Positions 1 through 12,565 of a stretch of DNA of 64,000 nt are shown in pieces. Under the pieces are notes generated by a model that saw nothing but the letters and a program-made list of their open reading frames with translations, searched no databases and was not told the DNA's origin. Position 1 is the stretch's first letter. The number at the start of each line of letters is the position of its first letter. Source of the stretch: Eutreptiella sp. 'Long Island Sound 2002' (taxonomy: Eukaryota; Euglenozoa; Euglenophyceae; Eutreptiales; Eutreptiaceae); contig OZ038401.1 in NCBI GenBank assembly GCA_964036045.1, positions 33,284,397-33,348,396 on the forward strand, written 5' to 3'. Made by a program: the position numbers and the translations under genes.

Positions 1-756
1 TTTCAAGGTCAAATGTGATCGCCAGAAAAACTGGCACATGGAGCCTATTCCGCAACAGACCAGACTTGTGCTTACATGGCAACGTGGTCTTTCATGGTCA
101 TTTTGTGCATGTATTGTGCATGTCTTGTTGTGTGCCGTGTGTCCCTTGTGATTCCCCTTGGGGGGCTCCAAGGGAACCGTCACTTTTGGCCATTTGGGCC
201 ATGTCCCCTCAGGGGTGTGGGGGAACCGTCGTGCACCAGTGGGTATATCGCAAAAAGGGGGGGTCCCTGCCGTTTAGCCCAACAGCAGCTCATTCTGCCG
301 TCTGCCTTACTCCTGGCCAACTCCATCCATGTTATGTTTTGTTGAACCTGCCACCCCCACCGCATGCGTGTGGCAGGGGGTCATGGTCAATGGACCAGTG
401 GCAGCTCAGTCTAAGGGTATGCCACTGGGGTACCACTGCCAGATAGTGTTGCGCACATAGCCCCCCCCCCCCCCCGAAAAATGGTACCGGTGTGAGAGTA
501 GCAACAGTAGACTGGACCCCAGCCCAAGATTCGTGTCAGGATGTCCCTTTCACTTTGTGCTGCAGGATTCTCATCGCCGCCAGGTGACCCGTCGAACTTT
601 GGGTGCTGTGATCCAGTGAGTCGTCCAGCCTGCTACCCAGTAGGTTTGCTACCTCCTTGGCAGGTGTGTGCTTAAATTGCTATGTGTGTGTATGTGTGTG
701 AATGAACATTCCGCCTGCAAATCATTGCACTGTGCACTGTGCTTTCTTCGGCAGAC
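1..756. other. No recognisable gene; contains a 15-C run
   Basis: I see no coding region with a recognisable domain here. The ORFs are short and rich in His, Pro and Gly, as expected from GC-rich noncoding DNA. A run of 15 C lies at 461-475. Confidence 0.5.
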
Positions 757-886
757 CGAAAGACGTGTAGGACTGCTCTGCAGCTCCTGAGGAGTTTCTC
801 CAACCGCTTTTCTTTGCTCTGTTCTAGTCTCGCGGTTCTCAACGTGTGTGTGTGTGTGTGTGCGTGTGTGTGTGTGTGTGTGTGTG
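757..886 (+). repeat. Dispersed repeat carrying a GT microsatellite (copy 1)
   Basis: About 85 bp of unique-looking sequence runs straight into a (GT)n tract at 844-886. The same sequence, diverged but clearly related, precedes another GT-rich tract at 38032-38165. Both copies share a block around ctgctctg-agct and one around ctccaaccgct. The microsatellite therefore seems to travel as the tail of a dispersed element. The element type is unknown. Confidence 0.55.
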
Positions 887-2060
887 CCTACATGTTCGTG
901 CACCCCCTGTCCATTTCCAACACATACGTGATGGTCGGACCGGTGTTTTTGGTACCCAGGTTAGCTGGGTCCTGGGTTTTCAGGTACAGGCTGAAAGATT
1001 GCAGAAATGAGGGTATGATGTGTCGTGCGCTGATGAATGTAAAATGGTACCCCTGGGTGTGAGGCAACAGCATTCCTCAACTGAAGGACTTCTCTTGCAC
1101 AATGACTGAGGGAATGCTGTGCACGCAGTGCGAAGTTTTGGATGTCGGCAAATACTCGCACCCTAGCTACCTTTTGGTGGTAAAACATTGATCCTGTGCC
1201 CTTGGTTTCCTATAAAGGAAAAGTGCTTCCATAAATAGTCAAATATTTTTGGATTGTTCATTTTTCTGAAACGGATTCTGAGGAAATAATACGGTCACCA
1301 CCAACCATATTACTTGGGTGAGTATCCCAGCCTCTGCATGCGCAGTATGCACGCAGTGCAAGAACTTCCCCTGATGCTCTACTTGCGCCTGACTGGGAGG
1401 TGCTATACATGCGGTACCATACTAGGACTTCGTAGAGGCCACCATCTGAGCAAGGAGATCACTTGGTTCACTTTGTTGAGGTATGGGTGGTGTGATGGAA
1501 GTCTCATACCCCCCCCCCCCCCCCCAAGGGACGCACTAGAATGGAAGACTTTTCAGGAGGAGGGCCATCCCCAGTGATGTATTAGAACGGCCGTACAGCA
1601 CAGGAGGAGGGGGGGCACCCCCCCTGGACCCCCCCCCCCCCTTGTCTATGGTGGGGACACTCAGTCGATTGTTACCGACTATTGATCCCCCTCCCCTTTC
1701 AATGTTCCAGGCTGACAGCCAAAATTTTGCTTCAGCGCCTTCGGTGCCAAGAAGATGTACACTGAAAAAATTTTGGCCCGCCCTCGGCGGGGACCATAGG
1801 GGGACCCTAGGAGGAGGGGGGTCCCAGCCAACCCCCCCCCCCCCATTCAGACCCCTCCCCCCCTTCTAATACATCCCTGGTCATCCCCCCCTCCTCAGCC
1901 CCCCCCCCCCCCCTGAGTCCTTCAAAAAATTCCTCAGGGGAAAAATCAAATGCAAATCCTTGGGTCTCAGACCCCCCCCCCCCTGGCGCATCGACTGCCT
2001 TGCGCAATGACCACCCCCTGGCCAGACGGCTCTTTTGCTGACACTACTCTTTTTTTTCAA
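887..2060. other. Gene-free, C-tract-rich segment
   Basis: No domain is recognisable. Long C homopolymers lie at 1509-1525, 1629-1641, 1832-1844, 1899-1913 and 1972-1983, five in under 500 bp. A short stretch near 1665-1690 (gattgttaccgactattga) resembles one near 56655 that also sits just before a C-tract. Confidence 0.5.
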
Positions 2061-5000
2061 CAGAATTGTGCTTTCATGGGTTTGGAATGATTTGTGGTAG
2101 ACATAGGACGAAGGTTCGGGCAAGTAGGACCAGTCTTGATGCATGTGACATGACGTGCAGGCGTACAGGCATGTGGGACGAAAATGGAAGCAGGTGGGAG
2201 GATATTAATCAAAGAACTTCTGCAATTTCCGGCCCCATTCCTGTTCTACCTGAGTCTCTGGAGTCGCTTCTACTTTCTGAGTGCCTGAATTTTTCTTCGG
2301 ATATTGAGTACACCATGTCTTCAATTGCCCACTGTGCTCACTCTGCTATTGGCTATCCCACTGTGACCATACTTCTCCAGAGGAAAGGGCATACACCCCC
2401 TGGCACAACACGCAGGAAAGGTTTGTGTCTGGGCTGCAGAGCTGCTCACAGTCTTGTCCAACGGCCAGCCCCTGGCCAGACGGCGCTTTTTGGCTTGAGA
2501 ATATTGTCCAACAACCACCCACTGGCCAGGCACCCAAAAGTCTGTGTGCCCAATAGGGCTCAAATTAATTTGCCTTTAGTAAGTTTCTTTTTTTGCCACC
2601 ACTAAAGGTGGGTCCGGGGTGGGGGAGTCCCTCCTCGTATGGTTGTCAGCCGTTCCAACACATGCTTGGCGCAGAGGTATGGACGGATAGGACGGACAAC
2701 ATACCCCCCTGCGCCCTTGCGCACCGACGAGTAATGTTGCGCCGGTTCCGGACCCCATCCCCCTCCCCTGTTCTGATACCATGCTTTTGCTCTGCACTCT
2801 CGCGGATGATGTTGTGGGGGCCTCTGACACAGTCTACACCACGTTGCTTCACGCGTCTCTGTGCAGATTCAGACATGTCCCTTCTGCCCGGATGCTGCAG
2901 ACAATTCCTTCGGAGTGCCGTGTCTGTCTAAAGTCAGGTCTTGCGGCCCCGGTCCCCCAAATTGTCGCACATGAAACGGGCGGATGAGAACATGGAAAGA
3001 CAAAGCGGGGTTTGGGGGGCGGGTGCTGGGCAGCCGTGCGGCGCACAATCCCACAAAGGGGGGGCTCAGCCGACCAACGCCCCACCACGAGAGAGGGGGG
3101 CACGGACCGCACCTGAACCCCAAACTTCCGAAAACATGCAAAACGGTCTTCTGTCGGCAGCAGCGCGACCGGGGGGTCAAGGGAAGGGGGGCTGGGGATG
3201 TGGGCCGGAAGAGGGCAAGAAGGCGGGGGGGCGTAGTGTGACATGCCGGGCCCCTACTCCCCAAACCGACCCGCCACTAGTGTCAGGCAGGGGAACGGGG
3301 CTTCGTGAGGCATCGGCCCCACACCACCTGCGACTCAGTCCCATTTGCTGCGGTCGAACCCGAAACGTTGGGACCAGCGGCGTTGCCCAGCTCCTTCTGA
3401 TCATGTCTGATCTGGCGGACGCTGAGGGAGAGTGGGGGCTGGTCCGGCGGTGTGGCTCGATTGTCCCCTCCCCCGTCTCCCCAAAATGGAACCCCCGCCT
3501 GCCCGTACAGTCCCGTGGCCCTTGTCACGGGCGTTGAAGTGGGTTTTTTTTGGGTCAGTGGTTCATGGTTTGTGACCCTCCTTTTCTGTGTAAATGTGCA
3601 GTCAAAATGCTCAGAATTCGATGGGGATTTGGGCATGCCAAGCAAATGAACCATTGTTCCTTCTTTTGACGCGCCCCCCCCTCCCTCACGCCGCCGGTGT
3701 TGGGGTCTGCTGAGTTGTCTACCATGCGCAGTGTAGCCTGTGTTCATCAATGGGACGATGCGAGGTTCGGATTGGAGTAGTGCGCGCTTTGACTGAGGCG
3801 CGGTTCTTCCGGCTCCTCCTGTCTTCTTAACGTTCGTGCGGAGGGGCCTACAGCAACTCGTGATCTTGTGGTGCATCGAACCGCAAAACTGACCGGACGT
3901 TCGTTCCCCTTGCCCCTCCCAACCCTCTGGGGTCCCACATGCCTCGGAGCCTGCACAAGTACGCGGGAGACCATCGTGGCGGCTGGTCTCCGCACATTGG
4001 CTGAGCTGGTCCTGTGGTCCGGAGTGCAATTGCGTCTGCATGGAGCGCTGCAACTCCAGGCCCCTCCGCTGCCGCAAGGGGCCCCCTTCACCGCATTCTG
4101 GACGTTGTTTGCCGGCTACCCCCCCCTCCCCCTTTGTTCAGGGGCATCCTGAGAACGGCTCGTCGGACGACGCAGCCGGACGGGGGGCAAGGGTGGGAGG
4201 AGAATGTTAGTGACACAAGAAGACGACAGCTGCACTGTCATTGTGACGGGTTCAGTGTAGATGATACCATGAGGAAGAGGGTCAGGGGTAATCAAGAGAG
4301 CTGGCGTAACTTGACGGCGCCTAACGGGGCGTTGCTGACATTCTTGACAATTGGTCAGTGCGCCTGCCGGAGCGTTGCTGACATTTATGCGCATTTCTGA
4401 CGGCTCCTTGGCTGGGCATCGTACTGAGTTGCACGTCGAAGTGGTTGCGGAGGGTGACGACCAGCGTCGATCTGTGGCCAAGCATGGGCTGACGGACTGC
4501 GCTGTTGTGTGGAAATGGAGGGCAGCATTTCCGACGTCTCCGTCCCCATGTGTTGTTTGGTTGCTCCTTTCATGATTGTAGCAGTTTTCGAGTTGTTGCA
4601 TGGGCCATCAACGGCCAGTGAGGACAGTCTTCCGCGTTGATGAGGTCAGACAGCCCCCAAATTCTGAGTCAGTAGCACCTTTGATCATTGATGGTCAGTC
4701 CTGTCAGGCCTCTAGTCAGGAGTGGAACCACCACTACAAGGCCATCGGGTGGGGGCACTGAATGCCTTGGCCACTGTCCACTGAAGCAACCCCCGGCCCT
4801 GTCCAAGCACAGTGGGGACAGTGCGGCTGCAGGGGTGCACGCGCTCTGGCACGCTCGGTGCAATGCGCGGTATGCACGGAGCAATATCGCGAGTTACGGC
4901 GCCAGATGAAACAAAGCCACAAAGGCTGTGGCGATGAGCAGCCGTTGAGGCTCACCCGACGTTGGGGGCTCACGGGGTTCCACAGGACGTTCGTCGCGTT

Positions 5001-5330
5001 TGCAGGCCAGTACTGGCCCTGGAAGCTGCGGTCTGCCCCTTGCCCCTCGCCAGGCCCCATCCCTGTTGTTGCAGAGAAGTGCTTCTGTCGAAGTTCCTGT
5101 ATGTGATCCCTGCCTTGGGCGCACTCGATGCATTTGTGGTATGTGTGTGGCCCAACTTCCTCTCGAAATTTAGGGGCCTGGCATCTTGAATTCGGCCTGG
5201 CATCTGCCGCGCACTCACCCGGACTCCCGAAATCCCGGACATCTGACGCCAAGCAGCGAGACTTCGCATCGGGAGCCAGAAGACTCCCCCCCAGCCCCTC
5301 CAATGGTCCGCCCCACAATCATGTGTGCAG
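2061..5330. other. Gene-free GC-rich segment
   Basis: Several long open frames occur on both strands (for example 3283-4077 minus and 4734-5318 minus). None shows a recognisable domain, and they overlap one another in opposite directions, so I treat them as chance. A motif close to ccctggccagacgg recurs near 2024, 2470 and 2518. Confidence 0.4.
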
Positions 5331-5355
5331 TCATTCCACTCGTAGAGTGGAATGA
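5331..5355. repeat. Perfect 11-bp palindrome with 3-nt loop
   Basis: TCATTCCACTC at 5331-5341 is followed by GTA and the exact reverse complement at 5345-5355. The hairpin is not linked to a recognised gene. It may be a transposon end or a chance palindrome. Confidence 0.6.
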
Positions 5356-5845
5356 TCAGTTGTTCGGGGAGTCCCTTGTCATAATGCGCACGCGACGGAG
5401 CTGTTAGACAGCGGCGGATCTCCGCGTTTTCCGTGGCAGAGCTGGCCATCAGTGTGCCATGCGTGGCACATGGTCCCCCGCCCGCAGGGGACGATCGTGA
5501 GGGTCTGTCGTATGCCAGCGATTCCGCTGGGGCTTGACTGTCCCATGGGGCCCACGAGGGCCCCAGGGCTCTGACAAGGGGGAAGGCACGCGTCAGGAGA
5601 GCCCCACTCCTCGGGAGCCCACGGCAGGGCCAACCACCGGTACTCACCGCCGCGGCGGTGAGTCGTTGGTGTGCGGCAAAATGGCCCATTTTCCCCTCGG
5701 TGCAGCGAGTGTCCAAGGGGCCCGAGGGGGAGGCCCTGAGCCTTTGGAGCAATGGGGAAAATGGGACAAAGACAAGTGGGACACGTCAGCCCTTTTCCTC
5801 TGTTTTTCTGCCACCCTTTCACCCGTTCATACACTGTCCATTGTA
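5356..5845. other. No recognisable gene
   Basis: This is GC-rich sequence with overlapping frames on both strands and no motif I can name. A second small palindrome (cgccgcggcgg) lies near 5650. Confidence 0.4.
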
Positions 5846-5965
5846 TTCCCCCCATTCCCCCCATATCCCCCGCTTTCCCCGATTTCCCCCATTTCCCCCA
5901 TTTCCCCCATTTCCCCCCATTTCCCCCCATTTCCTCCCATTTTCCCCTATTTCCCCCCAGTTTCC
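5846..5965 (+). repeat. Minisatellite of ATTTCCCCC-type units
   Basis: About 12 tandem copies of a 9-10 bp unit close to atttccccc. The Pro/Phe and Gly/Lys-rich open frames across it on both strands are products of the repeat, not genes. Confidence 0.8.
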
Positions 5966-6881
5966 CCATTTTCATCATCCAAAATCCGCGTTTTGTGAGC
6001 TGGCGAGTTCGGTGCCGGTTATTGTGGGAAGCTTGCGGGGCTTGGGCCGAGGAGGCCTAATGCTGCTGGCCACTCTGACGCCGCGGCTCGTGCAGAGGGT
6101 GTTGGCGGAGGGCTGACCCGCTGTTGGCGATGGTCTGGTTTGTTGTGCTTGACTATGTCTGCGGTCGTGTGTGTTCGTGCCCCTCGTCTTTTGTTAGCCC
6201 GGGGCTTCTTTGCACTGGCGTGCGCTTTTGTTCGTGGCGGCCGGCATTCCGCGCAGTTCCATATCTGCACGAAAGTGGCGGTGTAGAGGGTCCCTCTGCT
6301 CCTACGGGTGCCTATTTCCTGCCTCGACGCCTTTGCATTGGGTGCGTCGCTCTTCAGGTTGTGATGCTGACGTCCGCTGTGATATTGCGGTACAGAGCCC
6401 CGCGCCGGCGATACTCTGTCCGAATTCCCAAAAGAGAGACGTACACGCAATACTTCTGATTGGATGGGGGGAGGCAAGGTGGAGTAGATTGGTCAGTACT
6501 TTCGGTTTCACGCACTTGGTTATTGTTTGTGGAGGCGCGCCTCCAAACTGTGACTGTGGGGGGGTTGCCATAAGGGCTTAGCATGCCGGTTGGTACTTCC
6601 GGGTGTACGCACATGTTCGCCTATTGAGGAGGGAATTCTCCACTCGTGGATAGGGGGGTTGGTTGTCCACCCATTGAGTTGGGGGTGAAGAGGGTGAGGT
6701 CAAAAAAGTGCGAGAGGTGGGTAGCCAACTAACCCCTCCACCCACTGTTGACGGGGGGGGGGGGCGCTAGTTTGTGGGAAGAATGATATGCCTGTCCCAA
6801 TGCTCACGCTTGTTTTCTTCGGTCTCTTCTTTCCTTCCATGTGTAGCCTGGGTTGGCAACCTTTCCCCCTTGATCAGTCTT

Positions 6882-6884
<3 letters not shown>
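5966..6884. other. No recognisable gene
   Basis: Mixed sequence without identifiable domains. A run of 12 G lies at 6753-6764. Confidence 0.4.
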
Positions 6885-6913
<29 letters not shown>

Positions 6914-6922
6914 CTGTGTGTG
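6885..6922 (+). repeat. GT microsatellite
   Basis: A nearly pure (GT)n tract of about 38 bp with one TC interruption. Confidence 0.9.
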
Positions 6923-7408
6923 TGACCTGCTGGTTCTTACGAACCACGTCCGTATCGCGGATAAGGCAGTCACTTTATATTCGCCGGGTCTGCCTGCAGA
7001 GACCCTGCCACAGAGAGGTGGACCAGGAAGGTTGGGGCCGTCCTGCGTGGCCGTCATAGGCTGCTCGGACATTTTCTGCTTTGTGCTTCCAGTTTGAGTT
7101 AGTGTAAAACAGGGATTCGGTATGCGTTGCGACAGGTATCCAAATTCGCTTCCTCCCTTCTCTTCAGTGACTTTGATACAGTGACCGCTTAACCACCAGG
7201 GGTGCACCGGTGTCACGGTCGCTGAGCAGCGCAGGGCGGGGGGTAGGATCTGAGTCTCCCACAGCACCTCTCTTTGCCTTGCACTGCAGAAAGGCGCCTA
7301 GCCACGTGACAATGTCACACTCATTGTTTTTGCTGGCCTGACGAGCTGAAGCTGTCCAGTGCAATGCCCTGTTTGCCTCCAGGGTTGTTGTGTTGGATCC
7401 ATTGCATA

Positions 7409-7445
7409 GTGTGTGTGTGTGGGTGTGTGTGTGGGTGTGTGTGTG
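7409..7445 (+). repeat. GT-rich microsatellite with GG interruptions
   Basis: Three tandem blocks of gtgtgtgtgg-type sequence form a higher-order 12-bp-like periodicity rather than a pure dinucleotide tract. Confidence 0.8.
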
Positions 7446-7950
7446 GAGTGGCGGTGGGCGCGCCACCTGGTACTTCCGAATGTACGCACTGATTTGAGGT
7501 TGTGGAATTGCACAACCGCATGGCCCTGCGCTTCCCCCAGGGGGGAGGGGGCGGTGTGCCCGTCCGGATTTCTGTTGTCAAAGGGTTTCTGCATCGCGGT
7601 GCTACGCCTGTCCCTTCATCGGCAACCCCACCAGTTCCCTGCAGAGCGCTGCTCACTGGACCTTCCTGAGCTTGGGCCACTTGGGTCAGCTTCTGGTGGT
7701 GGCGGGTGCAGCAAACCTCCCCCGATTGCGCCCGGACATGCGTCCCCTAGCAGAGATCTCCTGGGTTTTCCTTGTTGGACCCTGGGCCTGCGCTCCTGAC
7801 CGGCAGCTTGTTGGGGGGTCAGAGGGTTCTTCAGGAGGTGGAGGCACGGGTGTTGTGTTTGTGTGTGTGGGGGGTTGCAGGAGCGTTGTGCCACTGCAAC
7901 CGATCTACAACGTGAGGTTGGGTTATGGGTGCGTTTGAGTGAGGGTTGAA

Positions 7951-7951
7951 G

Positions 7952-7988
<37 letters not shown>

Positions 7989-8031
7989 CTGTCTCTCTCT
8001 TACTCTGTGTGTGTGTGTGTGTGTGTGTGTT
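7951..8031 (+). repeat. Compound CT/GT microsatellite
   Basis: (CT)n is followed by (GT)n, then again by a CT-rich and a GT-rich block. This is pure simple sequence. Confidence 0.9.
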
Positions 8032-9129
8032 GGCAGCTTGTGTACTACCATTTTCCTGAGGGTGGAAAAAGGGTTTCCGTAATTGCCTGCTTCCCGAATC
8101 GCCTGGTGGGGGCCCACTTCCGATTAAATTACACGGGTTTGGCCCCCCAACGCCCTGAAACTCGGATGTCCTGATACTGCCACTCTGATCCGCCAGCCGT
8201 ATTCATCAACCATGTGCCCATTCATCGTCCTTGAACACCCTAGTTACCCTTGCGCTCTGTGGATGGACGCACTGCCTTTGGAGCGTTGCTCATGGGTGGT
8301 CTCCAGGGACGCATCAGAAAGGAGAGGGTCCCCCCCCAACCCCCAGGTCCTAGCCTCCCCCTTCCAAGTTGACTGGAAAACTTTTTCTCCGGCGCCTTTG
8401 GCGCCACTGTTTTGTGTGTTTCGTGGACCATTTTTGACAAATAAAACAATTGTTGGTGCCTTCGGCGCCCAAAATGGTCGGACTTCAGTTGGCAAGGAGA
8501 AGGGTCAATCCCCTGCCCTCAGACCCCCACCCCCCCCTCCTCCGCTGTTCCGCGTCCCTGGTGGTCTCCAACCTTTCTTGCATGAAGGAACGCCTTTCAG
8601 GACCGCCATGGTTGGTGCTTGACTGACCCGTCGCACCTCAGCAGCAACCGGCTGTAAAGAGTGCAAGATTCAGTCTAACCAAGGCCCTTTTGATTTTGTC
8701 CGCCCTACTGACAAGTCTAGCCCTCCCTGGAGGATTGCCGGACCTTCCTCTGCAGTGTGACCTGTTAAGTGACGTGACAATTGCTGGGATGTGTTCGCCA
8801 TTTGTTGTCAGTCATGAGCATGAACTCCATCACCTCCATCCATTCCCACCCCCACCCCCTCTCTGGTCCCATTGCACAAGTTTGCACATGTCCACGTTGT
8901 GCCGCCGCTTCCTTGGCTGAGGGTTTATGGTCCTCGTTGCACAAAGATGTGAATATTTTTTGCAGATGTGTATCCAAGGGCCCTGCAGCTGCATCTTCAA
9001 CCCACCTCCGAGCATCTGCCGAAATCCGGGTTTGACAGTGTACGTTGTAATACGTGTAATTTTGTTTTGCAGTAATTGCGCGGAACAAATAAATCGACAT
9101 GTGGTGTAGTCTTTTTTTCGCGGTAAGTC
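8032..9129. other. No gene; short GGCGCC-type hairpins
   Basis: Near 8385-8412 and 8456-8475 there are small self-complementary blocks of the form ggcgcctttggcgcc and ggtgccttcggcgcc. Similar blocks occur near 1735, 38553, 42420 and 47350, so this appears to be a dispersed short hairpin motif. No coding region was recognised. Confidence 0.4.
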
Positions 9130-9360
9130 GTGTAAACCCGTACTCGCACTACTGCAAAAAAAATGCACGATTTGACAATTGTTTTTGCACTCATTTACCA
9201 CAAAAAAAAGTACACGACGTGACAATTTTTTTACACGCCTTTACGGAAAAAAATACACGACGTGACAATTTTCTAACACGTGTTTATAGCAAAAAAAGTT
9301 ACATGACATGACAATTCTTTTTACATGCCTTTACCGCCGAAAAATTACACAACCTTAACT
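9130..9360 (+). repeat. AT-rich tandem array, about 45-bp period
   Basis: Roughly five units each hold a run of A, a cacgacgtgacaatt-like core and a catttac/cctttac block. The core starts near 9174, 9221, 9264 and 9310. A related fragment of about one and a half units is at 13960-14035. The array abuts the 85-bp satellite that follows. Confidence 0.75.
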
Positions 9361-9399
9361 CAAAGAAAAAAATTACCAATTTTACTGAAAATGCATGCA

Positions 9400-10507
9400 T
9401 GTAGCCCATGTGCCCACCTGTGGGCCATTTCTGATTTTGCCCCCCGCTCTGAAGCGTTGGGGACCCTCCAGGCAGCAGGGGCTATATAGCCACCTGGCCC
9501 AATTGTGGGCCATTGCTGATTTTGTGCCCCGCTTTGAAGCGTTGAGGACCCCCAAGGCAGCAAGCGTTATGTAGCCACCCGGCCCACTTGCAAGCCGCTG
9601 CTGATTTAGTCCCCCGCTTAGAAGCGTTGGGGACTCCTCATGGGGCAGGGGTTATGTAGCTACCCGGCCCACTTGTGGGCCATTGCTGATTTGGTCCCCC
9701 GATTTGAAGCGTTGGGGACCCCCCAAGGCGGCAGGGGTTATATAGCCACCCGGCCCACTTGTGGGCCAAGTCTGATTGATTCCCCAGCTGTAAAGCATTG
9801 GGGACTCCCAAGGCAGTAGGGGTTATGTAGCCACCCGGCCCACTTGCAGGCCACTGCTGATTTGACCCCCGCTTAGAAGTGTTGGGGACCCCCCGGCAGG
9901 GGTTATGTAACCCACCCGGCCCACTTGTAGGCCATCGCTCATTTTGTCCTCCGCTCTAAAGCGTTGGGTACCCCTAAGCGGAAGGGGTTATATAGCCACC
10001 CGGCCCAATTGTGGGCCATTGCTGATTTTGTCCCCCGATTTGAAGTGTTGGGGACCCCCCAAGCGGCAAGGGTTATGTAGCCGTCCGGGCCCCTAGTCAG
10101 GCACTTCTGATTTTGTCCCCCGCTATGAGCCGTTGGGGACCCCCCAGGTGGCAGGGGTTATGTAGCCACCCGGCCCACCGTGTGGGTCACTGCTGATTTT
10201 GTCATCCGCTCTGAAGCGTTGGGGACCCCCCAGGCGGCAAGGGTTCTGTAGCCACCCAGCCCATTTGTGTGCCACTTCTCATTTTGCCCCCCGCTCTAAG
10301 GCGTTGGGGACCCCCCACGCGGCAAGGGTTATGCAGCCATCCGGGCCACTTGTGGGGCACATCTTATTTTGTCCCCCACTCTGAAGCATTGGGGACCCCT
10401 AACGCTGTAGGGGTTATGTAGCCACCCGGGCCATTTGTGGGGCACTTCTGATTTTGTTTCCCGCTTTGAAGCGTTGGGGACCCCCAAGGCGGCAAGGGTT
10501 ATGTAGC
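9400..10507 (+). repeat. 85-bp satellite array, forward orientation, block 1
   Basis: About 13 tandem units of 82-88 bp. Each carries a gattttgtccccc block, then gaagcgttggggacc, then a ggcaggggttatgtagcc block and a cccacttgtgggcc palindrome. The gaagcgttgg core starts at 9451, 9533, 9621 and 9706. Units differ by substitutions and small indels, so this is an old, partly homogenised array. Short open frames in it are repeat artefacts. Confidence 0.9.
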
Positions 10508-10515
10508 CACCCAGC

Positions 10516-10918
10516 CAGGGGGGTCCTTAAGGGACGAGATTTTTTTCTTTGCTAAGGACAGCCCTTAAGGACCGCCCCAAGGGACCACCAACCGCCAACC
10601 GCCAACTCCCATCAACTGCCAACCGCCACCAACCGCCAACCACCAACCGCCACCAACCGCCAGCCACCAACCGCCGCCAACCGCTAGCGGCGACCAACCG
10701 CCAACTACCAACCATTGCCAACCGCCTCCAACCACCAACCGCCAGCCACCAACCGCCGCCAACCACCACCAACCGCCACCAACCGCCAGTTGCCAATTGC
10801 CAACCGCCAACCGCCAACCGCCAACTGCCACCAACCATGGTTGAGCACATGGAGTGTCCGCGGGCTTTTTTGGGAAAAGTGGTACCGGAACTTTTTTTTT
10901 CCGTTAAGGACACCCCTG
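10516..10918. mobile_element. hAT-like MITE inserted in the satellite
   Basis: A 403-bp element with imperfect 19-bp terminal inverted repeats. The right end reads CAGGGGTGTCCTTAACGGA on the opposite strand, and the left end differs from it by about two bases. It is flanked by perfect 8-bp direct repeats CACCCAGC at 10508-10515 and 10919-10926. Removing the element and one repeat restores a normal satellite unit. The CAGGG terminus and 8-bp duplication are hallmarks of the hAT superfamily (established knowledge). No transposase is encoded, so it is non-autonomous. The interior is mostly a minisatellite. Confidence 0.85.
10587..10836 (+). repeat. AACCGCC minisatellite inside the MITE
   Basis: About 250 bp of ccaaccgcc/ccaccaa units in irregular order. 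It fills most of the MITE and gives long Pro/Asn-rich (plus) and Gly/Trp-rich (minus) open frames that are not genes. Confidence 0.9.
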
Positions 10919-11485
10919 CACCCAGCCCACTTGTGGGCTACCCCTGATTTTGTCCCTTGCTCTGAAGCGTTGGGGACCCCCTAGGCGGCACAGGTTTTGT
11001 AGCCACCCAGCTCACTTGTGCCCCACTTCTAATTTTGTCCCCCGTTCTGAAGCGTCGGGGACTGAGCAGGAGGCAAGGGTCTACATAAGCCACCCGGGCC
11101 ACTTGTGGGCCATTCCTGATTTTGTCCCCCCACTTAGAAGTGTAGGGGACCCCCTAGGCGGCAAGGATTAACTAGCCACCCGGCCCACGTGTGGGCCACT
11201 TCTGATTTTGTCCCCCGCTATGAAGCGCTGGGGACCCCCTAGGCGGCAAGGGTTATGTAGCCACCCGGCCCACTTGTCGGCCACTTTTGATGTAGTCTTC
11301 TGCTGTGAAGCGTTGGGGACCCCCAAGGCGGCAGGGGTTATGTAGCCACACGGCCCACTTGTGGGGCACCACAATTTTTTGCCCCGCTTTGAAGCCTTGG
11401 GGACTCCCGAGGCGGCAGGGGTTATGTAGCCACCCGGCCCACTTGCGGGCCACCTTTGATTCTGTACCACAGTTTGAAACGTCGC
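10919..11485 (+). repeat. 85-bp satellite array, forward orientation, block 2
   Basis: About seven further units in the same orientation as block 1, continuing directly after the MITE target duplication. The last unit is disrupted at 11470-11500, where the array reverses. Confidence 0.88.
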
Positions 11486-11489
11486 CACC

Positions 11490-12565
11490 GGGGGGTTCCC
11501 CATCGCTTTAGAGCGGGGGACAAAATCAGAGGTGGCCCACAAGTGGCTCTGGTGGCTGCATAAGCCTTCCCGCTTGGGGGTCCCCAACGCTTCAGAGCGG
11601 AGTACAATCAGCAGTGGCCCACAGGGTGGGGCGTTTGGCTACATAACCCTTGCCGCCTGGGGGTCCCCAACGCTTCACATCGGGGGACAAAATCAGAAGT
11701 GGCCCACAGTTGGCCGGGTGGGTACATAACCCCTGCTGCCTGGGGGGTCCCCAACGCTTCAGAGCGGGGGACAAAATCAGAGGTGGCCTACAAGTGGGCC
11801 AAGTGGCTACATAAACCATGCCGCCTAGGGGGTCTCCAATGCTTCAGAGCGAGGGACAGAATGAGAAGTGGCCCACAAGTGGCTAAGGTGGCTACATAAC
11901 CCCTGCCGCCTGGGGGTCCCCAACGCTTCATAGAGGGGGACAAAATCAGAAGTGGCCCACAATTGGCCTGGGTGGCTACACAACCCCTACCGCCTAGGGG
12001 GTCCCCAACGCTTCAAAGCGGGGGACAAAATCAGAAGTGGCCCGCAAGTGGGCTGGGTGGCTACATAACCCTTGCCGCTGGGGGGGGGGGGGGCACCCTT
12101 TAGAGCGGGGGACAAAATCAGAAGTATCCCACAAAGGGCCCGAGTGGCTACATATCCTTTGCCGCCTGGGAGTCCCCAACACTTCAGAGCGGGGGACACA
12201 GTCAGAGGTGGCCCACAAGTGGGATGGACCTGGGGGGTGCCCAACGCTTCAGAGCGGAGTACAAAATCAGCAGTGCTTCACAGGGTGGGTCGGGTGGCTA
12301 CATAAACCCTGTCGCCCGCGGAGTCCCCAACGCGTCATAGCGGGGGACTAAATAAGAAGTGGCCCACAAGTGGGACAAGTGGCTACATAAACCCTGCCGC
12401 ATGGGGGGTCTCCAATGCTTCAGAGCGAGGGACAGAACGGGAAGTGGCCCACAAGTGGCTTGGGTGGCTACATAACCCCTGCCACCTGGGGGTCCCCCAA
12501 CACTAAAGAGAGAGCAACAAATTGAGAAGTGGCCCACAAGTGCCCTGGGTGGCTACATAACCCTA
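11490..12565 (-). repeat. 85-bp satellite array, inverted orientation
   Basis: About 13 units now read ggtccccaacgcttcagagc then gggggacaaaatcagaagtgg, the reverse complement of blocks 1 and 2. The junction near 11490 is head-to-head. At about 12566 a short forward-oriented unit resumes (gattttgtcccctgctctg) and the array ends near 12605. A 12-G run at 12070-12083 lies inside one unit. Confidence 0.88.

Noticed and set aside
3283-4077. 264-codon minus-strand ORF
   Set aside because: No domain, overlaps several other long frames on both strands, and composition follows local GC content.
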